Assembly (NCBI GenBank): GCA_001466705.2
Contig: LATX02000196.1
Location: forward strand, 62,001 to 126,000
Direction of reading: 5' to 3'
DNA: 64,000 nucleotides
From: Moniliophthora roreri
Lineage: Eukaryota; Basidiomycota; Agaricomycetes; Agaricales; Marasmiaceae
The translations under genes were made by a program, and so were the position numbers. Below the pieces are notes generated by a model. The model was given only the letters and a program-made list of their open reading frames with translations, was not told where the DNA came from and did no database searches. The stretch's first letter is position 1. Each line of letters starts with the position of its first letter. Positions 12,012 to 23,710 of this stretch are shown here, in pieces.

Positions 12012-12338
12012 ATGGTCGAAGATTTCTACCAGCTCGAATCCCGTCCGGAAGAGAAGACGCGTGTTGATGCCCGAGGAATGGTGGCTACTTCAAAGTATTC
12101 GAGTGAGGCGCACTTTGGAAAGTCTAAAGGTGGAATGGACGGACTAAATGAATGTGAGTTACCGTGATACTGAAACGTATCCAGAGTCTAAAATTGTCTC
12201 TATTCTCCCATCGCAGCCAAGAGGCCTGAACCGCAGCGCAAGCTAGAGCTTGTGCAACATGTCATGGACGATTCGTGGCCATGTTTACGTCAAGGAATGA
12301 ATTGGGGATGCAAGGAAGATCCTTTGGCGCTCATTTAG
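12012..12338 (+). CDS. Small spliced hypothetical gene, 87 aa
   Basis: Two exons, 12012-12153 and 12217-12338, with a GTGAGT donor and TCGCAG acceptor, give an 88-codon frame ending in TAG. The product begins MVEDFYQLESRPEEKTRVDA, is hydrophilic and charged, and ends with a Trp/Cys-containing stretch (DDSWPCLRQGMNWGC). There is no signal peptide or membrane span and no known family. It ends 126 bases before the first dynamin-like gene. The sequence before the ATG ends in ATGCAG, so a further 5' exon is possible. Evidence is limited to splice signals, frame conservation across the intron and natural-looking composition. Confidence 0.42.
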
Positions 12339-12464
12339 ACTACAACTTGGTATTGTTCTTCTGGTAACACCCGCACTCGATGTATTCCTGATTACCGAAT
12401 AGCCACGCGGAGAACAAACAAGGCAGGTGTACTGGCAGGTACTTAAATACATTTTCCCGTCTAA

Positions 12465-15262
12465 ATGTTCGCCATTCCTACCTTGACCTACGTTCCGTCA
12501 ACTGCTACTACTGCGATGACATCCAACTCAACGGACATTGGCGATGATACCGATTCTGCCAGCGGTATCTCTGAGAGAACCGCTCCGGAATCTGACGTTC
12601 ACTCTGCCGTTGGTCTATCAAATGCTCAGCTGTCACCACAACGTCGCCGAATGCTTGACTCGGTCAATCATCTTCTTGATACTGGGTATGGCCTCCCCCT
12701 TTCTGTTTTCAACATTCTCGGTCATTGACTGGTCTTCGCCTAGAGTCCAGCTAGACATTGATGTGCCTCTCATCGCCGTCATAGGCAACCAGAGCGCTGG
12801 GAAGTCGTCGCTCATTGAGGCTATCTCTGGAATCACGCTTCCAAGAGCATCCGGAACCTGCACTAGGTTAACTTAAACATCACGCTCTGTAAAATTATGC
12901 TGACAACTGGCTTTGTGATAGGTGCCCAACCGTCTGCCGGCTGAAGAACTCCAATGAACCTTGGAGATGCAAGGTTTCCCTTAATATCCTCACGGATAGG
13001 TCAGGTCAAACCCTTGGTCAACCGGAAATTAAAGTGTTCGGAGATGTCATTTTTCGTAAGGAAGATGTGGAGGAGCGCATCCGTCGAGCACAGCGTGCTA
13101 TCCTGAACCCCCATATTCCGCCCCAACGATTCTTGGATAATGACGAAGATGCCATCGGAAATTTGAAAGCTAGCTCCTTCTCCATGAACTGTGTTGCCTT
13201 GGAGATCGTCGGCCGTGATGTTGCTGACCTTTCCTTTGTCGATTTGCCCGGTAAGTGTTGATACCCTTCTTGACAGTAGTCTGACTGACGGGGTCTCAAA
13301 GGCTTGATTCGGTCGACTTCCGATGGAAATACCGGCGATATCGAGCTAGTCGAAAGAATGGTCGAATCCTACATCAAGAAACCTAGTTGCATCATTCTCC
13401 TTACCGTATCATGCGAAAGTACGATTCGTTACCTCATTGTCTGCGCTTCCGTTAACTCATCAACCTTTATCAGCCGATTTCATGAATCAAGGTGCCCTTC
13501 AGCTGGCGAAGAAGTTTGATGGCAGCGGAGAGCGCACAGTCGGTATGGTACCTTACTTTATGTTGGCCGATCAGATCTTCATACTTTCTAGGTGTGCTCA
13601 CGAAACCGGATCGAATTGAACGTGGAGATGAACAAGAATGGCTCGGGTTCATTCGGGGGGAAACTCAGCCTTTGCAAAACAATTGGTTTTGCGTCAAGCA
13701 ACCTAGCACCGCAGACCTCCTGAAAGGCATCACCTGGGCCGAGGCCCGCGACAAGGAAAACCGATTCTTCTCGATGACTTCGCCGTGGTGCGATATGGAG
13801 GCTATGTATCAGAAGTATTTGCGAACCTCGAACTTGGTTGAGCGCCTTAGCGTCATACTTTCTGACCTTATTGCTAAAAGGTAACAGATTTTTGTGGTCA
13901 GCTCCGTGCCCAGAACTGAATCTTGCCTTTGTACCTTTAGGCTTCCAGAAATTCAAGGCGAATTGGAGAACGCGATCCTTGAAGTTCGGAATTCTCTCCA
14001 AGCGTTGCCCAAAGAGCCGTCCAATGACCCAGTACGCGATATCACAAACATGATCTACAACTTCGTGGACGATGTAAAGAAGCACATGGAAGGTGTACCA
14101 ACACGAGACGGTCTTCTTCAGAACATCCGACCACACCAAGAGAGGTTCAGATTGGCGATTAGGAATACGGCGCCAAACTTCAAGCCCTTCGAGCGTTCGC
14201 GAGACTTGAAGTCTTCTCCTTCTGCTCGCCCAGACTTCATCATACAGGAGGAAGGTGACCTCGTTTCGGATGACCTGGAGGACTCTGATCCGATCTATGC
14301 TGACGAAGTATTACGGACGGCAGAAGGGTATGTCAGGTATTCTCCATTACTGCGTCTTGGCTAATTCTTGCCTCAAGTGCCCGAACGCGAGAGCTACCCA
14401 GTAATCACCCCTATGTTGTCAAGGAGACCTACGTCTCTGCCATTACGCAACGCTGGCTGACTCCTGCCGAAAGACTTTGCAAGGAGGTCTTTGATTTGAC
14501 TTCGCATCAAGTGGGGGAACTCATCGCCAAGCACTTTGCGGAATTCGGACAAGCAATTTTGGAGCGCCAGGTCAAGTATGTCTACGTCTTGTTCATGTTG
14601 TGCCACTTGTTGACCGTTATGACAGGCGAGTCGTTCATGAATACATACGCATGCGTTATGAACACACCCAGAAGCAGTTAGAATGGTTCGTCAAGCTTGA
14701 AGCCCGCCCGTCTACCCTGAACACCCATTACTTCACCGACTACCGCGACAAGTTTCTAGGCTTCTACAAGGGCCAACGCATGCAGGAACTACACCCAGAT
14801 TTGATGTATGACTGCTTGATGGATGGTGCCAGTCTCAAAATCCAAGACGCTGTATCTGTTTTAACTGGATTGGGAATTGACCCAAAGCCGGTCGACCTTC
14901 TGAGGCTTCTTCCGCCTGACGAGATGGAACCTGCATTGAAGATCATGGCGGAAGTTAGAGCGTATTTCCAAGGTACGCATTTGCTTTCGTATCTTGGAGC
15001 CTGCGGCTGACTCAGTGGCTCAGTGGCGTATAAACGTTTCGTCGACATGGTTCCTCTCACTATCGACTATGAGCTCATCCGTGGACTAGATCGGGATATC
15101 CTCACGACACTTCTCTCCGGCTTGCGCATCCACAGCGAGGACGGCCCTCGTATCTGTCGTGAGTTTGCTCATGAGAGTCCTCAGCTTGCTGGTCGTAGAG
15201 AGGAACTGTCGAAGAAGATGGAGCGTCTATTGTCAGCGAGTCAGGAACTGTCGAAGCTGTAA
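12465..15262 (+). CDS. Dynamin/Mx-like large GTPase, copy 1 (772 aa)
   Basis: Dynamin superfamily GTPases self-assemble on membranes and use GTP hydrolysis for fission or remodelling. Ten exons join in frame: 12465-12685, 12744-12866, 12922-13250, 13302-13418, 13474-13542, 13592-13880, 13941-14327, 14378-14575, 14626-14972, 15024-15262. The G domain shows the P-loop GNQSAGKSS (residues 88-96), the G2 region SGTCTRCPT, G3 DLPG (about 221-225) and G4 TKPD (about 290-293). The middle/stalk follows, with LPEIQ and [12 protein letters not shown]. The C-terminal GTPase effector domain contains [12 protein letters not shown] and ends in a Leu-rich helix. There is no PH or proline-rich domain, as in Mx/Vps1-type members. 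An alternative ATG lies at 12516. Tandem with copy 2 downstream. Confidence 0.92.
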
Positions 15263-15683
15263 TTTTGACTCTTACATGTATTCTTTGTTCGTGTACTGTT
15301 GTATCGTGTTGAAGTTCAGCGTTAAATGTGAAATGTCCTACAAGTCTCGCTTTACGCAATGTCGCGCCGGAAGAGACAAATAGTAAACAAACGTTTGTTG
15401 ACATGAACCATCACGGTGACCAGAAGCTGGCGATGCCGAAGTCCTGGGGTCCTCTCCATTCTTCTCAACATCGTTGCAGTCCATCTGCGAGGACGTGATA
15501 CATCACGCTGGGAATATTTTCCCTCGGATCGTCTTCGAGGTACTTCTTGTCTCAGCATGCACGTATCCACATTGATTGCACCTCATTCCTCCTCTTGATT
15601 ACTGGCCGACGGAAGTTTTATTCTGCTTCACATCAAAATCAAGTAGTGTGAGTGTCTCTGTCATTGTTCTGTGACGTTTCAAC
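15263..15683. other. 3' flank of dynamin copy 1
   Basis: No gene is seen. It should hold the terminator region of the dynamin-like gene and the 3' end of the opposing small gene. Confidence 0.4.
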
Positions 15684-15979
15684 CTAACTCCAGTGTAGAT
15701 CCCTTCTACCGAGTATTTGTACCAAGAACAAGGCGTATGGATCTACCGAGATGTGCAAGGCGTTTCCGACTATGTCACGAGTAACCTGGTTTGGGGAAAA
15801 GTCGTATAGGATGATGAAGTGTTCAGGCAGCCAACGAGGCGGATGTCCGGTATAGTCTTGACTATCTTCTTATTGATGAGCGGTGAAGCTCACCATGAAC
15901 TTCTGCGCTCGTATCGAAGATCAGAGGAAGAGTAAAAGAACATGGAGGCAAAGTTGCGGTGTTCAGCAATCGCGATCAT
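15684..15979 (-). CDS. Small spliced hypothetical gene, 87 aa
   Basis: Reading minus, ATG 15979 opens MIAIAEHRNFASMFFYSSSD. A GTGAGC donor ends exon 1 at 15894 and a GATAG acceptor starts exon 2 at 15861, leaving a 32-base intron, shorter than usual for these fungi. The joined frame continues DYTGHPPRWLPEHFIILYDF, then TRDIVGNALHISVDPYALFL and ILGRRDLHWS, and stops at TAG 15684-15686. The second exon looks strongly protein-like. A GTTAGG site just before the stop may be a donor to another short exon. I know no family. It sits between the two dynamin genes and points the opposite way. Confidence 0.4.
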
Positions 15980-16578
15980 TCGGATGAAGTTGATTTCTTA
16001 GACACTCCTTCATCACGTCTCTCGGGGCTTCAAGGCGATGCGATATACACTGATACTTCAACTGCGTAGCGGGTGCACACAGTGCGTGGTCGCAACTTCA
16101 TGTTCGCTGACCACTTATTTGTGTTATTCTAGTATCGAACCCCCTAGAGCTATTGGGTTCACTGAACAGCCTCAAAGTTCTCATTTCAGGCTATGTGCCG
16201 CCTCCTGTTGAAGGTGATGAATGCTCATGGTCATCATTCAACTTCAGTTCAACGTCTGCCAAGAACCGAGTGTAATGATGAGCTTTGTCACACTTCTCTG
16301 GAACAAGGCCGTTCACTAGGAAACGGTCTGCCATCGATGATAAGGTTCAGTCAACTTACGTACTTATTCTGGCTGTTTTACTTATAATCCGACCAGTAGT
16401 GGACCCACAACATCAGAACACCCAACATCTACGACGGACACGTATCCTCGAAGAAGCCAGGACTGCGATCGCAGAAATATCTCAGATAAACCTTACTCTG
16501 TCATTCTTGGACATTCATCCACCTCTCAGTCACTTCCTTGGATCCCTCTACCCCAACCTACCCACAAATCAACGAAAC
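15980..16578. other. Upstream region of dynamin copy 2
   Basis: No supported gene. A long frame runs into the start of dynamin copy 2, but its upstream part has no similarity to copy 1 and contains several better-placed ATGs, so it is treated as 5' flank. Confidence 0.4.
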
Positions 16579-19320
16579 ATGGCCCAAGGCGACGTCCCAA
16601 GTACTGGGCAGAATAAGGATGTTAACGGCAAATCGACTGTCGGCCTCTCCATGCCAAAGCTTTCTCAAGAAGGTCGTCGGATGCTCGATATGGTTAATCA
16701 TCTCCATGATACTGGGTTAGTATCTATGGTCCTTCGTTCACTCCTGCAGCTGACGTTGTCTTACAGGGTTCAAGTTGATATTGATTTACCTCAAATCGCG
16801 GTTATAGGCAACCAGAGCGCGGGGAAGTCCTCCCTAATTGAGGCAATATCGGGGATTACACTTCCTAGAGCATCAGGAACATGTACACGGTAAACATTGG
16901 TATCTTTATGGTTGTGCCACACGCCGTCCTAAACATCCGTAACTTCTAGATGCCCCACCGAAATTCGCTTAAAACATTCAAATGAACCATGGGAGTGCAG
17001 AGTCTCATTACGATTTATCTCGGACAGTAGTGGCCAGAAGCTAGGACAAGCCCTTGTAGAGCCCTTCGGAGACGTTATTCGCGACAAAAGGGAAGTCGAA
17101 GATCGGATCCGCCGGGCACAACGAGCCATTCTAAACCCAAACATTGATCACCTACGTTTCTTGACGGAAAATGACATCGATGATACCAAGACTGATGTGT
17201 TCTCAGCCAACTGTATCGCCTTGGAGATCGCTGGACCTGATGTAGCAGATTTATCCTTCGTTGATCTGCCTGGTAAGGAGTAGCTGCGACTACTTTGTGA
17301 AAACCAATTAATGCAAACATTTAATAGGCCTGATTCAGGTAGCAGATGGCAACAATACCGACATAAAAGACGTAGAATTGATGGTAAGATCATACATTGA
17401 AAAGCCAAGTTGTATCATTCTGCTCACCGTTTCGTGTGAAAGTGAGCCCCTCCGTTCATTTCCCCTGTTTTACTTCACTAAGCGTTTATACTGCAGCGGA
17501 CCACATGAATCAGGGAGCTCTTCGGCTGGCAAGGGAGTCTGACCGCAATGGGGACCGCACGGTTGGTAAGTCCCCATTCAACATTCAAGGAAATCAAAGG
17601 TACTGATCCTAGCGCAATTCCAAGGTGTCCTTACCAAACCAGACCGTATTGAACGTGGTGACGAGCAGAATTGGCTCGGATTCATTCAAGGTCGGACCGA
17701 GCCTTTGCGTAACCACTGGTTCTGCGTGAAGCAGCCAGGCACCTCCGACCTTCAGAATGGGATAACCTGGTCTCAAGCTAGGGATAACGAGAACAAATTC
17801 TTTGCAACAACCTCGCCTTGGCGCGACCTAGAGTCGACATATCAAAAGTATCTCCGAACAAGCAATCTAGTCGAACGTCTGAGTGTCATTCTCTCAGACC
17901 TCATATCAAAAAGGCATGTTGTATTCATCTATTAGGCCTACTGTTGGGCTGAATTTTGGCATCAGACTCCCGGAAATCCAGACTGAACTGGAGAACGCTA
18001 TTCAGCGAGTTCGTGTGCTCCTTCGTGAGCTGCCAAAGGAACCATCAAAAGATCCTCAGACCGAAATATCTTCGATGATTCATACGTTTGCTGCAGCTGT
18101 CGGTAGACATGTGGAAGGAACACCGAACGAGTTAGGACTTCTACAAGTCATCAGACCATTCCAGGAAAACTTCAGGAAAGATATTCGGAACACTGCACCC
18201 AAATTCCTACCGTTCGATAAAGATACGCCCTACACAGTAGGAAATTTGGGGCCAGTTGATCCAGATCCAGCGTTCATTAAACACGAGGAAGAGGCCGAAA
18301 GCCAGGACACCGTTAATCAGCCTGTGTTCAATGTGATCTCTATCGATGAGGTCATGAAGCGTGCGCAAAAGTAAGTGCGGACCTTTGAATCCTTGCTCTT
18401 TGTCTATTGACATTCCCACTCACAGCGCACGTACTCGCGAGCTCCCGGGTAACCACCCCTACGTTGTTGAGGAGTCATTCATCTCCGAAATTACTTGCCA
18501 ATGGCTTGTACCTTCCAAAACCCTTTGCGAGGAAGTTTTTCATTCTACCAGAGAAGACGTCAATGGCCTCATTTCCGAATACTTTGGTACATTTGGGCAG
18601 GGTCACCTCGAACGTCAGGTCAAGTGAGTAATCTGACTTATCTTCTTTGATTACCATTTTGAAGACTCCATCAGACTGGTCGTTCAGGATCACCTGCGGA
18701 AACGACGCGAAGATACAGACAATCATATTAGCTGGCTAGTCAATCTGGAAGGTCGCCCGTACACCTCAAATACCCACTACTTCTGTGATTATCGGGACAA
18801 ATTCCTTGGGCACTACAAGGGACAGCGCCAACAGGTCAAAAATCCAGGGCTCATGCATCAGTGCTTAGTTAATGGAGCAGGGCCAGAGATGCAAAAGGTG
18901 ATAGCCGCGCTGGCTGTACTAGGAGTCAAGGCGAAACCTGAAGATATACAAAGATTGCTACCACCGGATGAGATGGAACCGGCATTGAAAATCATGGCTG
19001 AAGTTCGGGCGTATTTTCAAGGTGAAATCCCGCATCCCAACGTCCGATCCTCTCTGATTGCTAATTTTGATTCCTTTGCAGTGGCGTACAAGCGCTTTAC
19101 TGACATGGTTCCTCTGGCCATTGACTATGAACTGGTTCGGGGGCTCGAGAGGAATCTCCTCCAGACGCTTTTCACTGGACTGAAGATTCATGGCGCGGAT
19201 GGGCACCGTATTTGTAAAGATTTCGCTCAGGAAAGCCCTCAGATTGCTGGTCGCCGGGAGGAGCTGTCCCAGAAGCTGGAGCGGTTGCTATCAGCGGTTG
19301 AGCAGTTGTCAGCGTTGTAA
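16579..19320 (+). CDS. Dynamin/Mx-like large GTPase, copy 2 (747 aa)
   Basis: Tandem paralogue of the gene at 12465, with the same ten exons and intron phases: 16579-16715, 16767-16889, 16950-17272, 17328-17441, 17497-17565, 17625-17913, 17966-18370, 18426-18623, 18675-19021, 19082-19320. Motifs are P-loop [10 protein letters not shown]2 region GTCTRCPT, G3 DLPG, G4 TKPD, stalk [15 protein letters not shown] and a C-terminal GED with [12 protein letters not shown]. The N-terminus is shorter and different ([10 protein letters not shown]). Intron 6 (17914-17965) starts with GC, not GT: the donor is AAAAAG|GCATGT, and the acceptor ATCAG restores the KRLPEIQ sequence seen in copy 1. Copy-specific roles are unknown; both have complete GTPase motifs. 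Confidence 0.92.
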
Positions 19321-22285
19321 TTCTGTAGCCTTGTTTCTCGAGATATAGTTTGTTGTATGGTAATCCGAGATTCTGATAACATGATAGTAGAAATTTCTGC
19401 CATGATAGTTTCCTGTAAAGTAACCCAATCGCTCGCGCAGATGTCTCGCTTGGTAAGAGCTGCCGAACCAAACAAGGGTCAAATTTTTTTGAAGTTCAAC
19501 CATCACCGTCACGATCATGCCTCTCACTTCTCTACTCAATCTTGATTCTCGACGGTCGTGTCCACAGACGCAGAAGATTTCAGAAAGGAATTTTTTTCAT
19601 TCTTCAAGTCCTGTCTAGCGCGGACCTTAGTAGCATTGGGTAGTAAATTCTCAGCTGTTTTTTCCATCATGTTGTATTTTATCAAGGGATTTCAGAAACC
19701 CCTACTTTTCGTGGATCTGGAGGATTCTATCGCAAATACGATGGTTCATCTGTCGCTGCGCCTGGTGCACTTGCAGAGAATCAGTTTCGAAGTTTGCAAA
19801 ATACGTTTTTGCCCCGAGTAATATTCCGGGATCGACCTGATCAAGGTAACCCGAGACGCTTATGTAGTGAAATCCAACCCGAGTTACTGAGCTGCCTTGC
19901 CCGACTCACTTTGTTGTGTGATGGGCTATATTTCAACCCGAGTCAAATGTTGTGCACCAACCCGAGCTAATTTTTGAGCGCTCAGTTGGCGTTTGCATGT
20001 TCAGAGTCATTTAAAGCTAGTAATTACATCGTCCTTCCCGCCCCTCTAAATACGTGCAATTGATTCCAGACATAATACAAGGGCGTAAATCCACCACATG
20101 AGTGACTTTCATGTCTTGAATGCCCCACGAGTCTTGATATTTTCAGCACGACAGGCTTTTTCATGAAGAAGCAAGTATTTTTAGTACACAGATACAGTGA
20201 GAAAGTATATAAGATTCGGTAGAAGCTAAATAAGAGGATTTGGACCCTTGGATCGACTGAATCTAGCAACTTTGGCGAGAGGGGAAGCGGGAAGGAATAC
20301 CAATTATGGCGGTCACGGGATGGTTTCGGAGTGCCAGACTTCTTTAAATCCAGTAATACTGCCCCGCCTGCTTTGTTTGTTATCTCGGGTTGTCACTTGC
20401 AAAATTTGCTCTGGTCGATTGCAAGATGCGCTCGGGTTACCTTTGACCTGCTTTACTCGGGTTGATCTCTGTTTAGATTTATCATGCTTCGAGTTTGGTA
20501 ATCCCCAGCTACAGAAGAGTTGTGCGTATCCTGTCGTCTTTCCTTATCTTTCCTCACCCTCTCTGTACAGGATACGAAAATCTTATCCTGGTCCAGCACA
20601 CCACATCGCTTGCTAAACTCGCCATTTCTCTCATCCGTCAATGCATTGCGGCTTCACCCATGTCATGCGGAACGTCGACAATCTGTAAATCTCTGTAATA
20701 GAGCTCTGGACGAAACCGCCAAGGAGTCAGGATGCTCGATTAACGTTACCGGCGTATCTCTTGATAGCTATTCGTCACATCCCATCAATACGGAGGGTCC
20801 GAGTCTGGGATTATGATTTTCCTCGAGTGGATCATATACGATGCAGGCGTCGCGGGCTTGGTTGTGATTTGCGAGGATTTAGAGTGCTGGGCCGAGAGCA
20901 GAACAGGCTGGTTTCAATCCATCGGTTGCCTAAGTTTCCCTCGACAACCTTTCAGGTATTCGCAAACGCTCGAGGCCACCAAGCCGGTTTCTCCATCACT
21001 GGACCGAAGTGCGAGCATGACACGGAACTCCTAATTCGATCTCGAGAACATGTAATGGTTAGAGATGGCGCTAAGGAAATCGGTAGACAAGTACGGCTTC
21101 AAGACCTTTACACCAAGAAGGCATGAACCGTGTTGATCACTGATGGCGGCTGAATGAGCGTCAGCTATCTGCCGGTTAGGAGATGTCGAAGATGGTAGAA
21201 CGGTAAATGCTTGAAGGGAGTTCGTCCCCCTATAAGTGAGGTAATTCTATTCCTGGTCGTGAATTTCGTCTGAAACGTCAATCTAGGAACTCGATTCATT
21301 GAAAGAATCTAAAATGGAGGTGAGTCATAGGGAGTCGCAGACTTATTCATTACCCCTTGATATGATGTTTGGATTCAAAATCAGTGATCTGGAATACACG
21401 AATCACGAACGAGGGTGGGAGTGTGCTCGCCAAGTTACGCTTATGGTTTCTGGGGCGACAATGGTGTGGAAGCTTCGGATGTGTGTCGGGACTTTGTCTC
21501 ATCGGTTGACCCATCCGTTGTCGAGCACGCTGTCGGATCCTTAAGCTTTGCTTGGTCGATGATTCGAGGTGCAGCAAGTCTCCCAAAGATTCGAAGCGTA
21601 TCATTTCATCGGGTATCAGTGGGATCGATGAGAATTTCTTGCCTGGCACTGCCATGACCGCGGAGAAACATGAAGCACTGCTGGCAAATAAAGGTACCGT
21701 GAGCGCCTCGTCATCCGCATCCTCTGCGTCCTCTGACAGTCGATGCGTTCTTTTTGGAAGGCTTTAGCCCATGACTGCATGGTTTCGTCAAGAAATACAC
21801 GCGAATGTTCGCTCAGCGACTGATAATGACGTCCAATACATGTAAGAACTACCTGGTCACTGTCACTGCTCTATGGCATCAATCATTTCACGTCAAAGAG
21901 TATTGCCCCTCTTCACCCGCCCGACGTGCATCAGAACTCAGCGAATTGCTTCTTTGCGTCATTGCAATTCATCTTGGACATTTGACACCGTCCTTCACGC
22001 CTATTCCAGGGACGCAATCTGTTGAAAACAGTCGCTTGTGAGTTCATATTCCCTTCGTGTCATTTACATCTATGATATCACGCCACCAAAAGTTTACCGA
22101 CTGCGAAACCCATTCATTGCTGCATCACACACACCCTCAGCCATTGAGTCACTCTTGTTCTGTATTTCTCACTGCTGAACAGGAGCTCCACTTCGACGTG
22201 GGCTCCACAACCTACTGTGTTCCTGTTACACAAGCGTGCATAGAATTCGTGTTCAATACCCAAGGGGCGGGCATGTCCAGAGAAG
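19321..22285. other. Gene-free stretch between dynamin copy 2 and hydrophobin 1
   Basis: Nearly 3 kb without a supported gene. It contains a cluster of AACCCGAG motifs in opposed orientation (19848-20463, listed separately). From about 21355 it is the hydrophobin-type promoter segment that also occurs upstream of hydrophobins 2 and 3. Short frames here, such as 21552-21767, have no counterpart in the copies and look non-coding. Confidence 0.5.
19848..20463. repeat. Opposed clusters of AACCCGAG motifs
   Basis: AACCCGAG occurs at 19848, 19876, 19935 and 19959. Its complement CTCGGGTT occurs at 20384, 20431 and 20456. The two clusters face each other across about 420 bases. Such subterminal arrays are typical of transposase binding ends in non-autonomous DNA elements, but clustered regulator sites are equally possible. 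No terminal inverted repeat longer than the motif was seen. Confidence 0.55.
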
Positions 22286-22293
22286 TATAAAAG
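22286..22293 (+). promoter_or_regulatory. TATA box of hydrophobin 1
   Basis: TATAAAAG lies 76 bases before the last base preceding the ATG at 22369. The same box at the same distance is found upstream of both other hydrophobin genes in the window, which supports function. Confidence 0.75.
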
Positions 22294-22368
22294 CATCCTC
22301 GTTTTGACCAAGATTCTTCACTCGAACACCCAGCAGTAGTCATTCAAGCCTCTCTCGTCTTCTCAAAT

Positions 22369-22819
22369 ATGCAATACAAGCTCATCTCCCTCGCTGCCCT
22401 CGCCACCCTTGCGGCTGCCACACCGACTCGTCGTACTGACAAGCCGGCCAGCGAGTGCACCACTGGTCCCGTTCAGTGCTGCGACACCGTCACAAACGCC
22501 GGCGATCCTTCTGCTGCCAAAATTATCGGATTGCTCGGCATTGTCGTCCAGGACCTCAACGTCCCCGTTGGCCTTACTTGCTCCCCTATCACCGTCATTG
22601 GTGCTGGCGGCTCTGGATGGTTAGTTTTCACCGTTCCTGATATTATACGCGATATTGACCGCGGTTTTATAGCTCTGCCCACCCTGTTTGCTGCGAGAAC
22701 AATTCTCATGGTAGGCTTTTAAGAACTTTACCATTTCTTGTCTTGGGACAAACACTGACTCTTTCATTGTAGGCACTCTCATCTCCATTGGATGTGTTCC
22801 CGTCGACCTCAACCTCTAA
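22369..22819 (+). CDS. Class I hydrophobin 1 (111 aa)
   Basis: Hydrophobins are small secreted proteins that assemble into amphipathic rodlet layers on hyphae, spores and fruit bodies. Exons 22369-22619, 22673-22710 and 22773-22819 (251, 38 and 47 nt) give 111 residues. A signal peptide ([17 protein letters not shown]) is followed by TPTRR, perhaps a processing site. All eight cysteines are present in the hydrophobin order C30, C37-C38, C71, C84, C90-C91, C104, with a long loop between the third and fourth as in class I. The C-terminus is [13 protein letters not shown]84 is split across intron 1. Two further copies with identical exon sizes lie at 48859 and 54455. Confidence 0.96.
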
Positions 22820-23710
22820 ACGGCCTTATCTCTTTTTTTGACTTGAGGGGGAGGTTACTGTTTGGATATGGGCGCGCGTATCAGGATATGTATTTGACAG
22901 CATCTTCTTCGAGTCGGACTGTATTTGGTTTCGAACTGTGTCTGGACGTTAATGATTAGTGTTTGTGTTATGTTGCGATTCTATCACCCTCTCTCAATCG
23001 CCACGAGGATAACCGTAAACCGTCGGCTCAAACGGGTACCTGATTGACTGGTAACTAGATGTCACTGGCCGCTTGTTGAGCAAGCGCTCAGTGCTAAGCT
23101 TTAGAGCAGTCGTCGAATCCGCTGCATCAGCACCGCAATGACAATTACTTTTGTTTTTTAAACGTGAACTCGTGCTTCCGTTTAACCTCGGTAGTATAGT
23201 ACAAAAAGGAAAAGTCCCGATCATGATAGCGTACAAACGTAGGCAGTAACGTAGGAATAGGCGAGACAATTAACGATAGTGTGCGTGATATGAGTCGATT
23301 CCAGGACTCGGGAACTTGAAGAAGGTAGAAATACAATAAGTGTACAACGAAAGGCCAGCGTAGAGGTGGATTTTTTTTTCGCAGTCGAAGACTGGAAAAT
23401 TAAAGGAGTGTGTGATCTGGATGCGTAAAAGATAGAGTAGGACATGACTCCAGACGTTGGATGCGAGTCAAATAGGGACAAGCCCTTACGCTCAGGTCAT
23501 CGTTGACCTGGAATGGTGAATCGAAGGGGTATCACGATGGTGATAATGATATGAATAGATATTGTGTTGGGCTGGGTATGGCGGCGTGTTCATGGTAGCA
23601 AGTAATTTGGCGAGACGGTTGACATCTGGAAAAAAAGAAGCCTCAGTAAGCCTGTACCTCAGGTCACATAATTAGGAAATGAACATACCTCGATACATAG
23701 AGCAGGGAGC
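22820..23710. other. 3' flanks of hydrophobin 1 and the pheromone gene
   Basis: The first 110 bases match the 3' flanks of the other two hydrophobins (common tracts include TTTGACTTGA and GTCGGACTGTATT). The rest has no supported gene. Confidence 0.5.
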
